DNA of 64,000 nt, from NCBI GenBank assembly GCA_035048815.1, contig JAUCBN010000014.1, positions 17,839,501 to 17,903,500 of the forward strand. The letters run 5' to 3'. The translations under genes were made by a program, and so were the position numbers. Source of the DNA: Abelmoschus esculentus. Its lineage: Eukaryota; Streptophyta; Magnoliopsida; Malvales; Malvaceae. Of the stretch, positions 1 through 12,889 are shown one piece after another (positions within the stretch are counted from its first letter, which is position 1; each line of letters starts with the position of its first letter). The notes under the pieces were generated by a model. The model did not search any database and was not told the DNA's origin. It saw nothing but the letters and a program-made list of their open reading frames with translations.

Positions 1-211
1 GAGTCAATAAAATAAAATAAAAATATCCAAGGAACCATACATTTAAGTGTTTGCTTTATGTATTTTTTTAACCAATAAATCTCTGTTTATTAGGAAATCA
101 AGGAATTACTTGAAGACTATATCCCATTTCCAAGAAGACTTGATTTCACATAAATGATAATTACTTGCACAAAAGGATCAAATGGAACCAATTTATAGAT
201 AGTTTCCTCAC

Positions 212-3200
212 CACACGACCCAAAGAGCGCATTTGTAGTCCCCTTAAATGCATGAAGTCAGTTAGTGTACGACCATCAACAGGAGAGAGTTCAAGCGACC
301 CAAAGTCTGTCACCTAATAAAGTATAAAATGTTTGTTCATGAACTGTACATAAAACCCAAAACAAATGTTTAGAAAGGAAATAACTTGGGCTATAGTACC
401 AGTTTTGGTAAAGCAATGTCATCGTAATACTTGTATGCCATCTTCATAAGCTCCACAGCTGACTGTTGCAAAAAGCAAACTCAGAATAGTGAGTTCAAAA
501 TATAACAAAAAAATAAAAACACGAGAAAACTAGAGGTTATAAAGATGGATAGCTTGATGCACAGTTATTCACACAAATATATAGCACAGAATCAGTGCTG
601 GGGTGAAAACAAACAAGTAAATGTAGGAAACCTTTAAGTGAAGACCAGTTCCACTTTCTTCAAGACGTGAGAAAGCTTCTTCAGAAATCAGGCTCTTCAA
701 TTCCATCTCACAGCGCAACTCACCATTGCTTTCCTGTTCTAGATTATTAGACTTCACATCCACACTGCATGGCTTGGAATCTTTTTCTTCCTTGTCAATT
801 GCAGTACTGACATTGCTTGTTTTTTTGTCCCTTTTCTTTAAAAATTTAAATTGCTTTCCGAGACCTTTGACAGCTGATTCAGCATCGCAGTCACTAGCAG
901 GTCCTTGTGAAGTAGGATCCGTGGAAGTTTCCTGCTTTTGTAGATATTGCACCCAACATGAACCAAGTTCCCATCTAATAGACCTTTCTGGAGCAACTGA
1001 ATTCTCCTCTAATTTTGTCACGCTCTCTTTAATTACTCGCCGAACATGCAATCTAGAAGATTCGGAATCAGTCAAGTTGGATTGATTTGACTGGCCTCCT
1101 CCACTTAATTCCACAGGGAAGGATTTGTGAAGTAAAGCCCTTAGGCTGCAATAAATTCAATACTACATCATTACCTTATTGATGATATATTGTTTTTCAG
1201 CAACAAAGGAAATCATTGAAGACTAGCAAAGTGCATATAATAGTACTTATTCCTTATAGTTTATTAGGACTCCTTGTTAGTAGTAATCATATACATTGAA
1301 TCTAAAACCAATTGCCATTATCAGAAGAGACCTTCTGTATAAGGCAACAACAAAACCTTCAACAAAGGTGAAACAACATAAATTAACACTCACCCTCAAA
1401 GAAACTCCAATTCTAAGGAATGGAACAAGTACAAAAATGTACGGTGTAAACAATGAATAACAAATGAATCAATAAGGAATGGAATAGAATGAAATAGAAA
1501 TGATTCAACATAATGCAGTTAACTAGTTAGCTTCACGCTACCACAGGAGCCAACTGTGTGTATGACATATGAATGAAATAGAAATGAAAGCATCATCTAA
1601 CAATTCAGACCTGTTAATATTAAGAGCATGTGCTCCTCCATCTGGCTGATCATCAACTTCAATATCCAGAGCACCAGACTTTTCCTTCTTCACGTCACCA
1701 ACAACAGTTACAACTGCAGTGTACCCACAATGCTTAACAGTGACAGTGCCCAGTGAGGAAGTATCCTGAGAGATGGTTGCTATGTTGATTAGCGAAAAAA
1801 GCAATTATATATTTGAAAAGCTTCAATCATTACGCTTAATCCAGAAATTTCATCCATTGACAAGGTTTGGTCATATGTTATAAAGACCGGCAAAGTACCT
1901 AAAAGACTATCGACAAAGTTTAATTTTAAGACACCGGAGGAGAATACCTAAGAGGATATAGATTAAACTAATGATGGAATACTACTAAAGGTCTTGAGCT
2001 CAGATTCCAGGAAAGAGCTAGGGCATTACAGAGACATCTATTTTTGGGCAAAGTGTGCATGAATACAAAGGCTGACATGCATAGATGAGAAAGAGGAAGA
2101 AAGGATAAGAGGGAAAACAACAAGTGACCACGTGAGTCTCAGGTGACAAATCAGATATTGTTTGAAGTTGTTTGCAGATACAGAAGAAAAGAAAAGAAAA
2201 CAGCGATGACAATAAAGCACATGCATCCTATATACAGAACAAATTAGTGACGAGGGACAGGGTGAGGTAAGGAGAGAAAGGTTAAATGCCTTAGGGCCCA
2301 ACACATTCTTAGGAAACAAATAAAATTCATTACAAGAAAAGGAAGAAGAAATAAGATGATTTGAGATATCTAATAAGAGCAGACAAGGTTGTGGACTTAC
2401 ATGAACAACTACATTCTCATCAGCACTTAACCCTTTAAGTAAATTCCTTCGAGCAATTTCATTAGCAGTCTTGCCAGATGATTGATTGCCAACAACCTTT
2501 ACCTCGGACTTAGGATCCACTTCTGCCAAGTCATGTTTTACTAAAATGGATAAGTCACCAATGCGATCCTCGTGAAGGACAGAGTCTGGATGGCAATTTT
2601 CAGTGCCCTTGGCATTTAATCTCGAGTTCATAACATGTTGTATTGCAGCAACAGCTTTAAAGATTGAGACATCAATAAACTGGCTATGGAGCAAAAAGGC
2701 TTTGCGATCTCGAACAATCCTCTCCTCCTCAGTTTTGCAAGGGAGGCTAGCTAAAATCACGAACTCTGTAGCCCACGGCCGAAGATCATATTCACCATTT
2801 CTCCCCAGGCCTCCACCATTGCCACCCCATTGTTCATCTTCTGATGGGAAAGGGGGGAAGTTTGATGGACACTCAGCAACTGGGGGAGGGACAAGCCATG
2901 TATTTGCACGAAACCCATAAGGAAGATTACCAAACTGAAAGCAATAAAAAACATAAGAGTTTGCAAAATTGCTTTTACAGATTTCATGGTTTGCAAGCTA
3001 AAGTAACCTATCAAGCAAATGTCACCTTGTTGTGTCCTACAAAAGCCTTCATAAGAGATTCATATGCCTGCATCAAGCACAAGCAAGAATAAATTACAAA
3101 CTGAGCCATTAACCTGACAAATAGAGTTATTAAATTCAAAGCTGCGTACAAGATGATAGGCCTAAACCTCACGCAAAGGAATCCACGATTCCACATTCAA

Positions 3201-6200
3201 AGGCAAGCTTTAAAATGGTACTTTAAAACAATTTTATAACTAATGGTAACTTCTAAAATTCGATGCAAGTTCTATTTAGTGTTTTAGAGGGGAAAATCAT
3301 ATCATAGGAACTAGAAAGACATCAGGTATATTTTTGTAGTTCATCAGACCCAACCTGGTGATTCTAAAAAAAAGCAAGATTTATACACAAATAGAACCTG
3401 AGCCAAACTGATTTTCTAACAAGAAAAACGTCTTACTAGGATTAGGACATATAAAAAAGCCATTAGATTCAAATTATTTTCCATTCCTAGATATTTACCT
3501 ACAAGCTGTCATATCATTATGAGTGGTAAAGGACCTAAAGATAGTATAGGGGTTAGTCCTACAGTCAATAGTAGTAATAGCTGCTGCCATAGCATAAAAA
3601 TTTTGATGTCATTGTTGGCTTAAGCTTTCTAATCGGGCAGGTCAACTACCAGAGAGCAGCACATTGATGACATCGATCCCAGTGGACAGTGGCCAAGGGA
3701 TAAATACGAAAATTGTTCTTCCTTACTTTACAGTTTACATTGATAACCAACTTCTTTTACTTCCCTCTAGAAACTAGGAATGGGTTGGATATTAGAATTT
3801 CAGAACATAAACTTAATTTAAAAACTGCTTATCAAGATTTTATTAAACTTTTGTTACTGGTATAAAAGCCATGTTCATGGAAGCCTAGTAATCGAAGATA
3901 AAACATACATACATTGGAAAAGGCTTGGCTGAGATTTTGCAAAAGATCTAACAAAGAGTGGCTCTGGAAGCAGTGCTTTCCAACAGTGTAAAACCCTTTT
4001 ATTGATGCAACCACCTGTAGTAACTTCCCATTGCATATTTTTATCTGCACACACGATTTAAATATACTGTATTGGAAAAACCAGCAGCAGGAGAATAAGA
4101 AAATCTAAAATCAACAATATATGGAAATTAAGTATCATGGTCATTTCATCAATGGATTAGGAGGTCAAAATAACACATTGGAGAAAACATGTTTTGGTTG
4201 ACAAAAGACCAAGAACAAATAGGGATGAGATCTAGTCCATTAGTATTTTATCTAGTATTACTTTCCAACACAATAATCATTACCATACATATGTATAGGA
4301 CCTGCCCATAGATTGTATAAATTTGTAATGGATGGGAACTTAACCTGAATAAATAACATTTTCACAATGATCATGGTAACAAGGGGCGGGCTGTTATGGA
4401 GGCCAGAGGGAGACCTGCCCCCCACCCCCGAATTTTGGAAATTTTGATATTTAGCCCTCTGAAAATTTAAAAATTTTAACTTGGTCCCTACAAAATTTAG
4501 ATAGTTTTATTATATTTCAAAAAATTTAAATATTTTTAATTAAGTCGACTTCTAAACTTTTTAAAATTTCCCACTGATTTTAAAAATAATAGTTAAACTC
4601 CATTTTTTTAAAAATAAAATTAAACCCTTCAAAAAAATTTAAAATTTTAATCTAGACACTTTAACTTTATTGTCAAGATCTGTCCTTGATGGTAACACGA
4701 AGTAAGCTTCAAACAGTATATGTATATGGGACAAAAATGCATGAACTTTTTTCAGTCCATATCAAGGCTAGTAAAGGCAAGAGCCCATTAAGAACATACC
4801 TGCATTACAAAATAGTCACCATCACGCTGCTCTTCTACATCCTTGAGGTCGCATCTCCTCAAATCTGCTCAACCCAGAACCAGTGAATAACAATCTAACA
4901 AAACCAACTTAATTAAATAAAAATAAGGACTGGAGTTGCTTACACAATTAAATTCCAAAGTTCAAGTCAATTAAGTCCAACAAATAACCATTAACAATGA
5001 ACTCGATTTCTTTCTTTATTTAGACAATTCTCAGATGTAACTCTTAAAAAATAAACAAATGAGACGCATAGTAATCTTCCCGACCCTGACTGGCAATGTA
5101 CCTCGCAATAATATTTTAATGGATAAACAACATCATTGGTCACTAAATTAATCTAACGTTTTTATTTTGATCATCAAACTATTCTAACATTACATTTTTT
5201 TTCTATTTTGGTCACCATGATTAAAAACTTTACGAAAAATAATAGTTTGGTGACTGAAAGAAAAAATAAATTTGTGACTAAAACAGAACAAAAAATAACA
5301 CTAATGACCATAATAAGAAGGAAAAAACGTAATCTAGTGACATTTTTATCAAAAATAATAATTTATTAACCAAAATAAAAAATGAGAATAGTTTAACGAG
5401 AAATGATATTGTTTACCTTTTTTTAATATAATTTAAAAATATACTATATAAAATTTATTTAATAAAAATTAGAATAATCATAATTAAATTTTAAAAAATA
5501 ACTTAAGAAATATATCTAAAAAAAATAAAAAGATCTATCTCAAAACGTGTGCTCGTTTATTGTTATAATTTCCTCGATCCCCTCGTTAGTCAGTCAAAAC
5601 AACGAAAATCAAAAAGAGGAAATGTCACAGGCTCTGGCACTTACTGAGAATGGGAGGAGAGAGGTGAGAGAAGGAAAAGAAATCATAAAACTCGGATAAC
5701 TTCGGGGTCGGATGAATGGCGGCCATGTCCAAGCTCTCCGAAATCGGCGTCGTTTCAGGAGGAGGAGGAGGCGCATTGTTGTTTGCCTGGCCTTGCTTGC
5801 CATTTACCTTTTTTGATTTTGAATCAGACGGCGTTGATGGTGGCGATCGGAGTCGTTTGGGCCTCGAGAATCTGGTGGTGCAGGCTACGATGTCTAGGAG
5901 TCTCCGCACGTGAGCCACCGCCTGAGATTCCTCCGTGTAGTCCTCTGCATCGAAGAAGGGGCAGGAATGTCATTAGCCAACAATATTGGGAAATCCGATA
6001 TTGTTGGTTTTCTCGTGTAAAATGTGTTTGAGAACAATTAGTGATGGGCTTTAGAGGGGTGCTTCAAGGCTAGTAAACTAAAATTTAAATATTTATTAAT
6101 GGCGTACGGTAATTATTACATGACGGTGGAAATATCTTTTTATAAATACTTTAATTTAAGGTTTAATATTTATAATTTTAAATATAAAAATTTTAAAATT

Positions 6201-7717
6201 AAAAAATATGATTAAAATTTTAAATTTTATATATTAAATTATATTATCTTAAAATCTAAATTATAACTTCTAAACTCTAAGTTTTAACGTAAAATTTATT
6301 ATTTCTAATCATAAATTTTAAACTATAAACTCATACACTAAAAATTATTTACCCTAATATTAAACTAAATCTTTAAAACAAAAATAAAAACATTTATAAA
6401 AAAAATCCGTTTTTACAGTCGGTGCATAGATTAGTATTCTTCCTACCCCTATTAAATTTTTTTATTATTTATTTTTTTCAAAATTTAACTATTATTCTTT
6501 AAAATTTATTATTAATAAATATATATTATATAAATTTTGATTGTTTAAAATATTTAAAATAATTGAAATTAGAATTTAAAAGTTTTATTTTAAAAAATGA
6601 TAAAAGATAAAATTGATGAGATAAAGGAAATATTTGTTTTTTTAATCTATTATCATAGGTTAATCCTTTAAATATTATATTAAAAATATTAATATTCGAA
6701 TATATGATCTTAGAAAACAATAATTATTTCTTTAATTTTTGAGTTTTAGATACTAAGTTAAGAGTGGGTATCTGACGGTTGTAACTAAAGCAATAAAAAC
6801 GACAAGTCCTCCACTCAGTGCTAAGTATCAATGGGAGGTTACATTACGACTCATAATTTGTCAGACTCTTTCATTTCATCATTGCAGCCTAAACAAAAAC
6901 AAAACACGAAAGGAAACCCTTCTCTTCGTAGACTATTTTATTAATAATTTTATCTTTTATATTATTAATATATAATATAAAATTATTAATAAAATATATA
7001 AAAGACCCTTAATTTAGAAAAAAAAAATCCCATTAAATCCTCAATGTTTTTAAAATTATTGATTAAACCTTCAAAAAAATTCAACTAAGCCTCCAAACAA
7101 TAGCAGCAAGAGCCGCCCCTGTAACTGTAAGCAAGGCTTAACCTAAGAACTTACCTTCCACCATCTTGAGCAGACATGGTTTCAGTGCAACAATCTCCAC
7201 CTTATCACTCAATCTCTTCCCTTTCACCTGACCATTGTGTTCCATGAAAAAATGAGCTCAAAATGTAAACAAAAACCAGAAAATGCAGAGCTTGGTTTCA
7301 TGGCTCTCACCTCATGAGCTAAAGAATAGTTAGTGAGGTGACATGTCTCCACATGAGAACCCAACAGTCTCCTCACATCAAGTATCTTGTCAGTAGATAT
7401 ACCCTTTTTCACACACAAAAATCTCAGCTTTAAAACCAAACCAGAAGGAAAAAAAAACATGGGAAAGTAAGCAAGCAAGCAAGCAGGCAGGCAAGTACCT
7501 TGAGTACAACTTGGGATTCATATGGAGTCATGACAGTGATGTCAACAACATAAGGAACAACTGTTGGAAAGGAAACAATAATCAAAACTTAAAAACAGAA
7601 AAAAAGGGGGAATCTTTTTCCATAATGTACTAAAAGAGTAAACTCACTTTTCTCCTCTTTCTTCTTCTTCTCAGCCTTGGCTCTGTTGGACTTGCTTTTC
7701 CCAGACCTTGGGGCCAT
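212..7717 (-). CDS. CLU-domain protein, REDUCED CHLOROPLAST COVERAGE/TSS family (N-terminal ~735 residues; gene runs off left edge)
   Basis: Thirteen minus-strand exons with GT-AG borders join in one frame of 735 codons: 7648-7717, 7499-7560, 7311-7403, 7155-7227, 5645-5944, 4800-4864, 3913-4044, 3026-3067, 2401-2934, 1611-1765, 632-1145, 400-462 and 212-313. The start is the ATG at 7717 (MAPRSGK followed by a Lys/Glu-rich stretch). Conserved landmarks are KGISTDKILDVRRLLGSH in exons 2-3, HVRRLLDIVACTTRF in exon 5 and the CLU-domain core in exon 9 (GEYDLRPWATEFVILASLPC). FRIENDLY-type CLU proteins act in mitochondrial distribution; the plant REC/TSS branch, which this resembles, is cytosolic/nuclear and sets the chloroplast-occupied share of the cell. 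The C-terminal TPR part lies outside the window. Introns 4 and 5 are long and hold repeats. The family is clear; which REC paralogue it is cannot be settled here. Confidence 0.9.
4381..4690. repeat. Unclassified interspersed repeat downstream of exon 6 of the CLU-domain gene
   Basis: This intronic stretch begins with a GC-rich block (ggcgggctgttatggaggcc, then a C-rich run) and passes into AT-rich sequence built from variants of 'ttaaaattt' and 'ggtccct'. A similar AT-rich block with a 'ccttcaaaaaaa' motif occurs near 7040-7120 in intron 4 of the same gene. It looks like a transposon relic, but I found no terminal repeats or target duplication. Confidence 0.3.
5121..5417. mobile_element. MITE, family with GGTAAACAACATCATTGGTC-like termini (copy 1)
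   Basis: About 300 bp inside the 4865-5644 intron of the CLU-domain gene. The left end reads GGATAAACAACATCATTGG; the right end reversed reads GGTAAACAATATCATTT. The interior is a long imperfect inverted repeat of 'ggtcac...taaact' and 'ccaaaataaaaa' motifs. The same termini occur in the element at 35659-35980, so this is a family. The target duplication is not clear because the flanks are T/A-rich, so the superfamily is not assigned. Confidence 0.55.
6935..6995. repeat. Perfect 19-bp AT-rich inverted repeat
   Basis: Arms at 6935-6953 and 6977-6995 (attttattaataattttat and its exact complement) are separated by 23 bases, within intron 4 of the CLU-domain gene. RNA from either strand could form a hairpin. 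It is most likely the core of an AT-rich MITE or a chance palindrome in low-complexity DNA. Confidence 0.6.
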
Positions 7718-7859
7718 TTTTTTTCTTAGTTGAAACACTGAGAATGGCAGTTACTGAAAGGGAATTCCGTGTGGGGTGAATAAAAGAGGTGGAGAAGTGT
7801 AGAAAAGATAAGATAAGGGTGTGTGTTTGAGAGCAATCCTAATGGATTTGTGGGCAATC

Positions 7860-9300
7860 CTGGCCTCTCCTTGTTGCTAAAGAGCCTGATTTCTTAGCTT
7901 ATTTCCTGATCATTGATCTCCCTTTTATATTCATATCCCTTTCAGGTCTGCGTTTGGGACAAAAAATAAAGTTGGTGGGGGTCAATGGGCATTGGGCAAT
8001 GGCCGAAGCAAACATGACCGTCGAAACTAATTTGGGTACGTGGACGGCAGCTGCTGGGTTTTTCCAACTTTTTGTTTTTTCATGTGTTGGGGCCTTTTTC
8101 ATTTTTCTTGCTTTCCTCAGGTTCATTATTCATACGATTAATTATTACAGATTTATTTGACTTTTTTATACCCTCGTGTATACGCCTATACTATTGTGTA
8201 AGTCTGCTTTTTTTTATTGTGTTTTCATAAGTATTTTTATTTTAAAATATTAAGCTTAGAATTTAGGGTTTTAGGAAATACGATTAGTGTTTAGAGAATT
8301 AACAATAAAATATATTTTTAGGGTGTAAAATTTAGGATTTAAGATGCAGAAATTAAGATTAAAGTGAAATCATATAAAGAGATATGATTAAGGGACAAAT
8401 GATTTTTACTCCCTATATTAATAGTTTAGTTTACAATAATTCATTAATTTTTAATTGTTTAATTTTAGTTATCGATTTTTCCTCATTAATTTTAGATTTT
8501 GAGATTTTTCATTTTATTCCAATAAAATAGTCTTATTTTAAGAAATTTTTTAAGATTTTCTCATAAATACTTTTTAAAACAATATTTGATGTATAATATT
8601 ATTTAAGTTATTTCACTAATTTTATATAAATATTTATTTTTATATTATAGAATATGTTAAGTTAATTATAAACTAAATAAAATTTTAAATTCATTGGAAA
8701 TAACCCTATTTTTAAACTTGTAAACTTAAACCGTCCAAACATTTTAGTTCAATTCGAGTTTAACCAAGTTTTTTTGTTTTGTATGCTCAGCCTTATTTTA
8801 GTTCAATATAGGAATTAATATGTAATATTTGGTGTGATTGGTAGGTTTTCTGTTTGTATTGTTTTGTTAATTTTGGCAGATTAGTAAGAGGGATCTTCAA
8901 GAATCAACCACCAGTGGCCCTGAGATACCTTGGATTCTTGAGCAATAATACTTATATTAAGGTTTAATATCAAAATAAATGTATATAACCTAATTTTAAT
9001 ATGTATAGATTAAAATTTATATTAATTTTTTTATAAAAAATAAATTTTAAAATAAACACTAAAATTATAGAAGTGTGTTTGGACATCACAAAATGACTAT
9101 AAAATGTATTTGGATATCATAATATTATAAATTGATATTGGAACAAATTATAAAAAATAAAAATAAAGGTTATTTTCAGATTATATAAAATTAAAAATTG
9201 ACTTGAATAAATATAAAATTTGAGGGACATCATAAATAAGGTTATTTTCAGATTAACTTAAATAGCCTTCCTTTGTGAACTGTGATCAAAAATTTTCTGC
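7860..9300. other. Intergenic, AT-rich, no gene seen
   Basis: Lies between the 5' end of the CLU-domain gene and the probable 3' UTR of the hAT-derived gene. Short open frames at 7899-8160 on both strands overlap each other and show no family similarity. The rest is A/T-rich with 'taaatttt' words and contains no recognisable RNA gene or complete transposon. Confidence 0.6.
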
Positions 9301-9780
9301 AATAAGGTTTTAGGCTTTACTCCATGTAACCATCAAAACCCAGAAAACTTCTTACTCATCTGAAATCTGGATGAAGTCATTGAAGCCACTATTATCATTA
9401 CCACCCAAATCCAATACCAAACAGATAAAATTCAGCACTGAAACATAAATGGACAAAATCATTACCATTCAGATGTCTTAAGAATAATAACATGATTTGC
9501 AGGACAAGTTGGAAAACAGCTCTACCAGGGCTGCCAATTACCGGCAAAACATTAAACAAGTTGGTTAGCAACGAGAATTAAACAATTGGAGCTTAACAAA
9601 CACATGTAGAAACTTATGTGAATCAAAAGAAAAATTGATCCACTGAACTAACAATGATCTTCTAAAACATCTAAAGAACATACGAGGAGAAGAATTATAC
9701 TGCATCATGAGACCTATCGGCTATCGTACCCTGTAAAAGATGACTGAAAACAATACCAGCAATCTAGAACTCCATCTTCA

Positions 9781-11934
9781 CTATTGCATGCAACTCTGTG
9801 ATATTCCTCCGTACTTGAGCCAATCCTTTGCGCAGATGAGAGCTTCAAGTGTCACCGGCAGTAATGAACTGTGGTAATTATCCATCTTTTTTCTCTCCGT
9901 GTCAAAAACAGAATCGGGACTAACAGTAGAAAACGGAATTGACAAAATGTCAGAAGCCATCTTCCAGAGAGTAGGATACTTTGTCTTGTTTAGTTTCCAC
10001 CAGCTCAAAATATTGAAATCTTGTTCCCGAGGCAATAGAGACTCTTCAAGATATTGATCTAATTCTGATTTCATTTGCTGGTTATCACCCATCTCAGAGA
10101 TATAGACCTCAAAATCTGAAAGTCCATCTCCAATAGAAATAAGGGGATCTTGAGAAGGTACTCCTTGAGAGGCTACTTCCTGATGGGGCATTTCATGACA
10201 AGCTACTTCTTGACATGGTCCCTCTTTAAGGCATCCTTCTTGGGGGAGTCCTTGAAGGTATCCATCTTCAGGAGGGTCATTTTTGGGGTTGTTGCTCCCA
10301 TTCTCTTCAGGGAGACCATTTTCATTCCGTTCTTCGACAAATGTTTCAGGTGGATGAACTTCTTGAGCAGTATATTCCAGGTACAGCTCATGAATCCCAT
10401 CATCAACAATCTTAACCCACATTCCAGCTTCATCACCATATATCCTAGAGAAGCTAAACTCAACAAGTTTCATTTTGAACCTTGGATCCATTACTACAGA
10501 AATTGCCAAAACTAAGAAGCAATCACTCCAGTATCTATCAAACTTCTCCTTCAAAGGCTTGGTCAAGCTGCTGATAAATGGGTCATTGCTCATTGAGGCA
10601 TGCGTCAACTCTAATTGAACTTTTGACACTTCATGATAGAATGCATTGGCAGTCGGGTATGTTTGGGCAGTTAAAATACTGACAGCATCAAAGAAAAGCT
10701 TCAGGTATGTGCAGAGAATTTCTATTTGTTTCCAATCATCCATTGATGGGACTATGTTATAATCGGGAATGGAGGTCTCCAAGAAAAGAAAGACCTGCTT
10801 TAGTTCGCAGGCAGCCACCAACATGTCATATGTAGTGTTCCATTTTGTTTGGTCATCAATGACTATCTCTTTCCAGCTAGGTACTTTAAGTTTTTCCTTT
10901 AGATGGAAAAATGTCTCTTCATGAGTATCTGAAGTTTTCACAAACTTAACACTTTCACGGATTTTCTTCACAGTTTCCCCCACAGCCCATAGTGCCTCTT
11001 GTGCAAGAAGACTTATAACACGAGCAAAGCAATTCCCAATCAATAACTGACCATGAAGCACATAAGGATACCTGACAGAAAACAGAGCTCTTAGGCTTTC
11101 ATTCATGTTTTCGTTTGAGAAGGACTGATCAAGAGTAAGGGTAAATAGCCTGTTCTCCAAATACCAATCAGATAGACAAGAAACAACAGCTTGCTGTAAG
11201 GCACTGTCTGAATCAGGAGAAGGTACTGTGACTACATTAAGCAGGCAGCGATGCAAATTCCATTCAGTATCAATGAATTGTCCTCTAAGAAAAACATATC
11301 CCACAGTTTGATTTGAAGTCCAAAAATCTAATGTAAGGCTGACCCGGCCAGGAATTTCATTGATAAAATTGAGAAGACGTTGCTTCTCTTTCAAGTACAT
11401 AGCGACACAATCTCCTTGAATGGTGTTGAAACTCATCATATTGAACTGGGGCTGGAGAGTGCGCACAAAATCGATAAAACCAGAGTGTTCCACAATGTGG
11501 AGGGGATACTCATGCATTATGATCATCTTAGCTATCTCATGGTTGCAGTTTTCCTGGTTAAAAGGGATGTTTGCAATCCTATGAGTTGTTCGTTGTCTTT
11601 TCCGCGGTTCACCAATGGTATTACCAATTTTGGGGTCCGGTATCTGCTGATTTCTCTCACGACTTACAGGGCAGATACCCAATGCAATGTGTCTTTTGAG
11701 GTGGCTAGTCCCAGCTACCTTGGTACCAGTAATGTAAGCAAATGATTTCTTGCACTGATTACAGAAGGCCCTGACACATCCATCTCCGACAATCTCCTCA
11801 GTAAAATAATCCCAGACAATAGACTTCTTCCTCTTCCGTCTATTCGGCTGTATTTCAGAACTAAGTGGCTCACCGTTCTCAATAGGAGTAATAGGTGTAT
11901 CAGGCATTATAACAGGAACAATTGCAGTCTCCAT
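9781..11934 (-). CDS. Domesticated hAT transposase, BED zinc-finger protein of the DAYSLEEPER/RICESLEEPER type
   Basis: Single coding exon of 717 residues. The ATG at 11934 (METAIVPVIMPDTP) is preferred over the in-frame ATG at 12048, because a 3' splice site (tattgcag) lies at 11949-11950 between them. Domains: basic RRKRKK at 32-37; BED finger with C58, C61, H78 and H82; an RNase-H-like hAT body (LTLDFWTS, then LTLDQSFSN); and a C-terminal hAT dimerisation segment (DILSIPFSTVSPDSVFDTE to EALICAKDWL). Arabidopsis DAYSLEEPER binds DNA and is essential for development. As in that family the transposase signature is eroded: GNCFARVISLL stands where active hAT enzymes have a CxxH-type motif, and DSVFDT replaces ESAFS. 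No terminal inverted repeats flank it. A Gln/Glu-rich insertion of about 80 residues (523-602) precedes the last domain. Nuclear location is inferred. Confidence 0.9.
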   Translation of the reverse strand: METAIVPVIMPDTPITPIENGEPLSSEIQPNRRKRKKSIVWDYFTEEIVGDGCVRAFCNQCKKSFAYITGTKVAGTSHLKRHIALGICPVSRERNQQIPDPKIGNTIGEPRKRQRTTHRIANIPFNQENCNHEIAKMIIMHEYPLHIVEHSGFIDFVRTLQPQFNMMSFNTIQGDCVAMYLKEKQRLLNFINEIPGRVSLTLDFWTSNQTVGYVFLRGQFIDTEWNLHRCLLNVVTVPSPDSDSALQQAVVSCLSDWYLENRLFTLTLDQSFSNENMNESLRALFSVRYPYVLHGQLLIGNCFARVISLLAQEALWAVGETVKKIRESVKFVKTSDTHEETFFHLKEKLKVPSWKEIVIDDQTKWNTTYDMLVAACELKQVFLFLETSIPDYNIVPSMDDWKQIEILCTYLKLFFDAVSILTAQTYPTANAFYHEVSKVQLELTHASMSNDPFISSLTKPLKEKFDRYWSDCFLVLAISVVMDPRFKMKLVEFSFSRIYGDEAGMWVKIVDDGIHELYLEYTAQEVHPPETFVEERNENGLPEENGSNNPKNDPPEDGYLQGLPQEGCLKEGPCQEVACHEMPHQEVASQGVPSQDPLISIGDGLSDFEVYISEMGDNQQMKSELDQYLEESLLPREQDFNILSWWKLNKTKYPTLWKMASDILSIPFSTVSPDSVFDTERKKMDNYHSSLLPVTLEALICAKDWLKYGGISQSCMQ

Positions 11935-11948
11935 CTCAATGTACAATC

Positions 11949-12592
11949 CTGCAATATAGAAGACACAGCTAATTACAAGTTCTCGTTTAGATAATGTTAA
12001 AACGAAGTCAATGGAAAAAACACCGTGCAGACCACATAAAGACAACAATTTTGTAATAGCCAGATAAAGATTGATACGAAGGTATCCAATTTAAGTTTTG
12101 ATATTAACATTAGAGCCTAAGCTTATTGAATGAAGTTAGTTCCCTGGAGTCATCTCCACTCCATTAGTCCTCACAAAACCAAAGATATTCATATTTACAG
12201 AATAACAAACCATGAGTTCAAGTGATCAAGAATTGGAGCCCAATGCTTTAATGAAAAGCCATTGCAACATAAACACGAAATAACTACCAGTCTCTTAAAT
12301 ACTAAAAGACCTAAAAAACAAGGTCCGAACAAAACTATAATGTGTAGAAAAAAGGCGAACAGCATATTAAAAGATGCAAATAAAGAGGGGAAATAGCTAT
12401 GGGAGCTGAAAAGCGAGCTACAAAGAAAAAAGGTTTTCGAACAAAACCCATTAACGCCAAGAACCGGCACCATGGAAAACAAATCTACAATTCTCAATCA
12501 AATCCATATCCGTAAACTAAAAAACAATGCTTCGGAACACAAAATTACACTGAAATAAACAAAATCCAAGATATAGATCAGAGTTTAAATAC
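11949..12592 (-). other. 5' UTR intron of the hAT-derived gene
   Basis: On the minus strand a GT donor at 12591-12592 (acaag|gtattt) and an AG acceptor at 11949-11950 (attgcag|gattg) bound an AT-rich intron. It lies between a pyrimidine-rich leader exon (about 12593-12845) and the coding exon, which begins 14 bases before the ATG. Leader introns of this kind are common in the family. Confidence 0.65.
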
Positions 12593-12872
12593 CTTGTTTC
12601 ACCGAAAACCTCGGAAATCAGATACGAAACAAAAGTTTTAGATTTATAAGCTTACTTCTTTATTCCTGGAACGAAAGGAATTAAAAAAAATAATTTGAAT
12701 TTCTGGTAACAGAGGGAAGCGCGAAGGAGGAAGAGGACGGGGTGTTAATTGGGCTGGAACAGAGGCGAAAAAGAAAAGTTCAGAGCTTTCTTTTTGTTCG
12801 TTGAGAGAGAGGAATCAAAAGAAAGAAACCGAAACCCTAAATTGGAATTGGACCTAGGGAAAGGGCTAACGG

Positions 12873-12882
12873 CATTTATATA
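12873..12882 (-). promoter_or_regulatory. TATA box of the hAT-derived gene
   Basis: TATATAAATG on the minus strand. About 30 bases downstream begins a CT-rich leader (gggtttcggtttctttc) typical of plant 5' UTRs, which places transcription start near 12845. Confidence 0.55.
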
Positions 12883-12889
12883 GGACAGA

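Noticed and set aside
7899..8160. Overlapping open frames on both strands upstream of the CLU-domain gene
   Set aside because: They overlap in antisense, are short, show no recognisable domain and sit where the gene's promoter is expected.
11949..12048. In-frame upstream ATG (12048) as start of the hAT-derived protein
   Set aside because: A good 3' splice site lies between it and the ATG at 11934, and the extra 38 residues are hydrophobic and not family-like.
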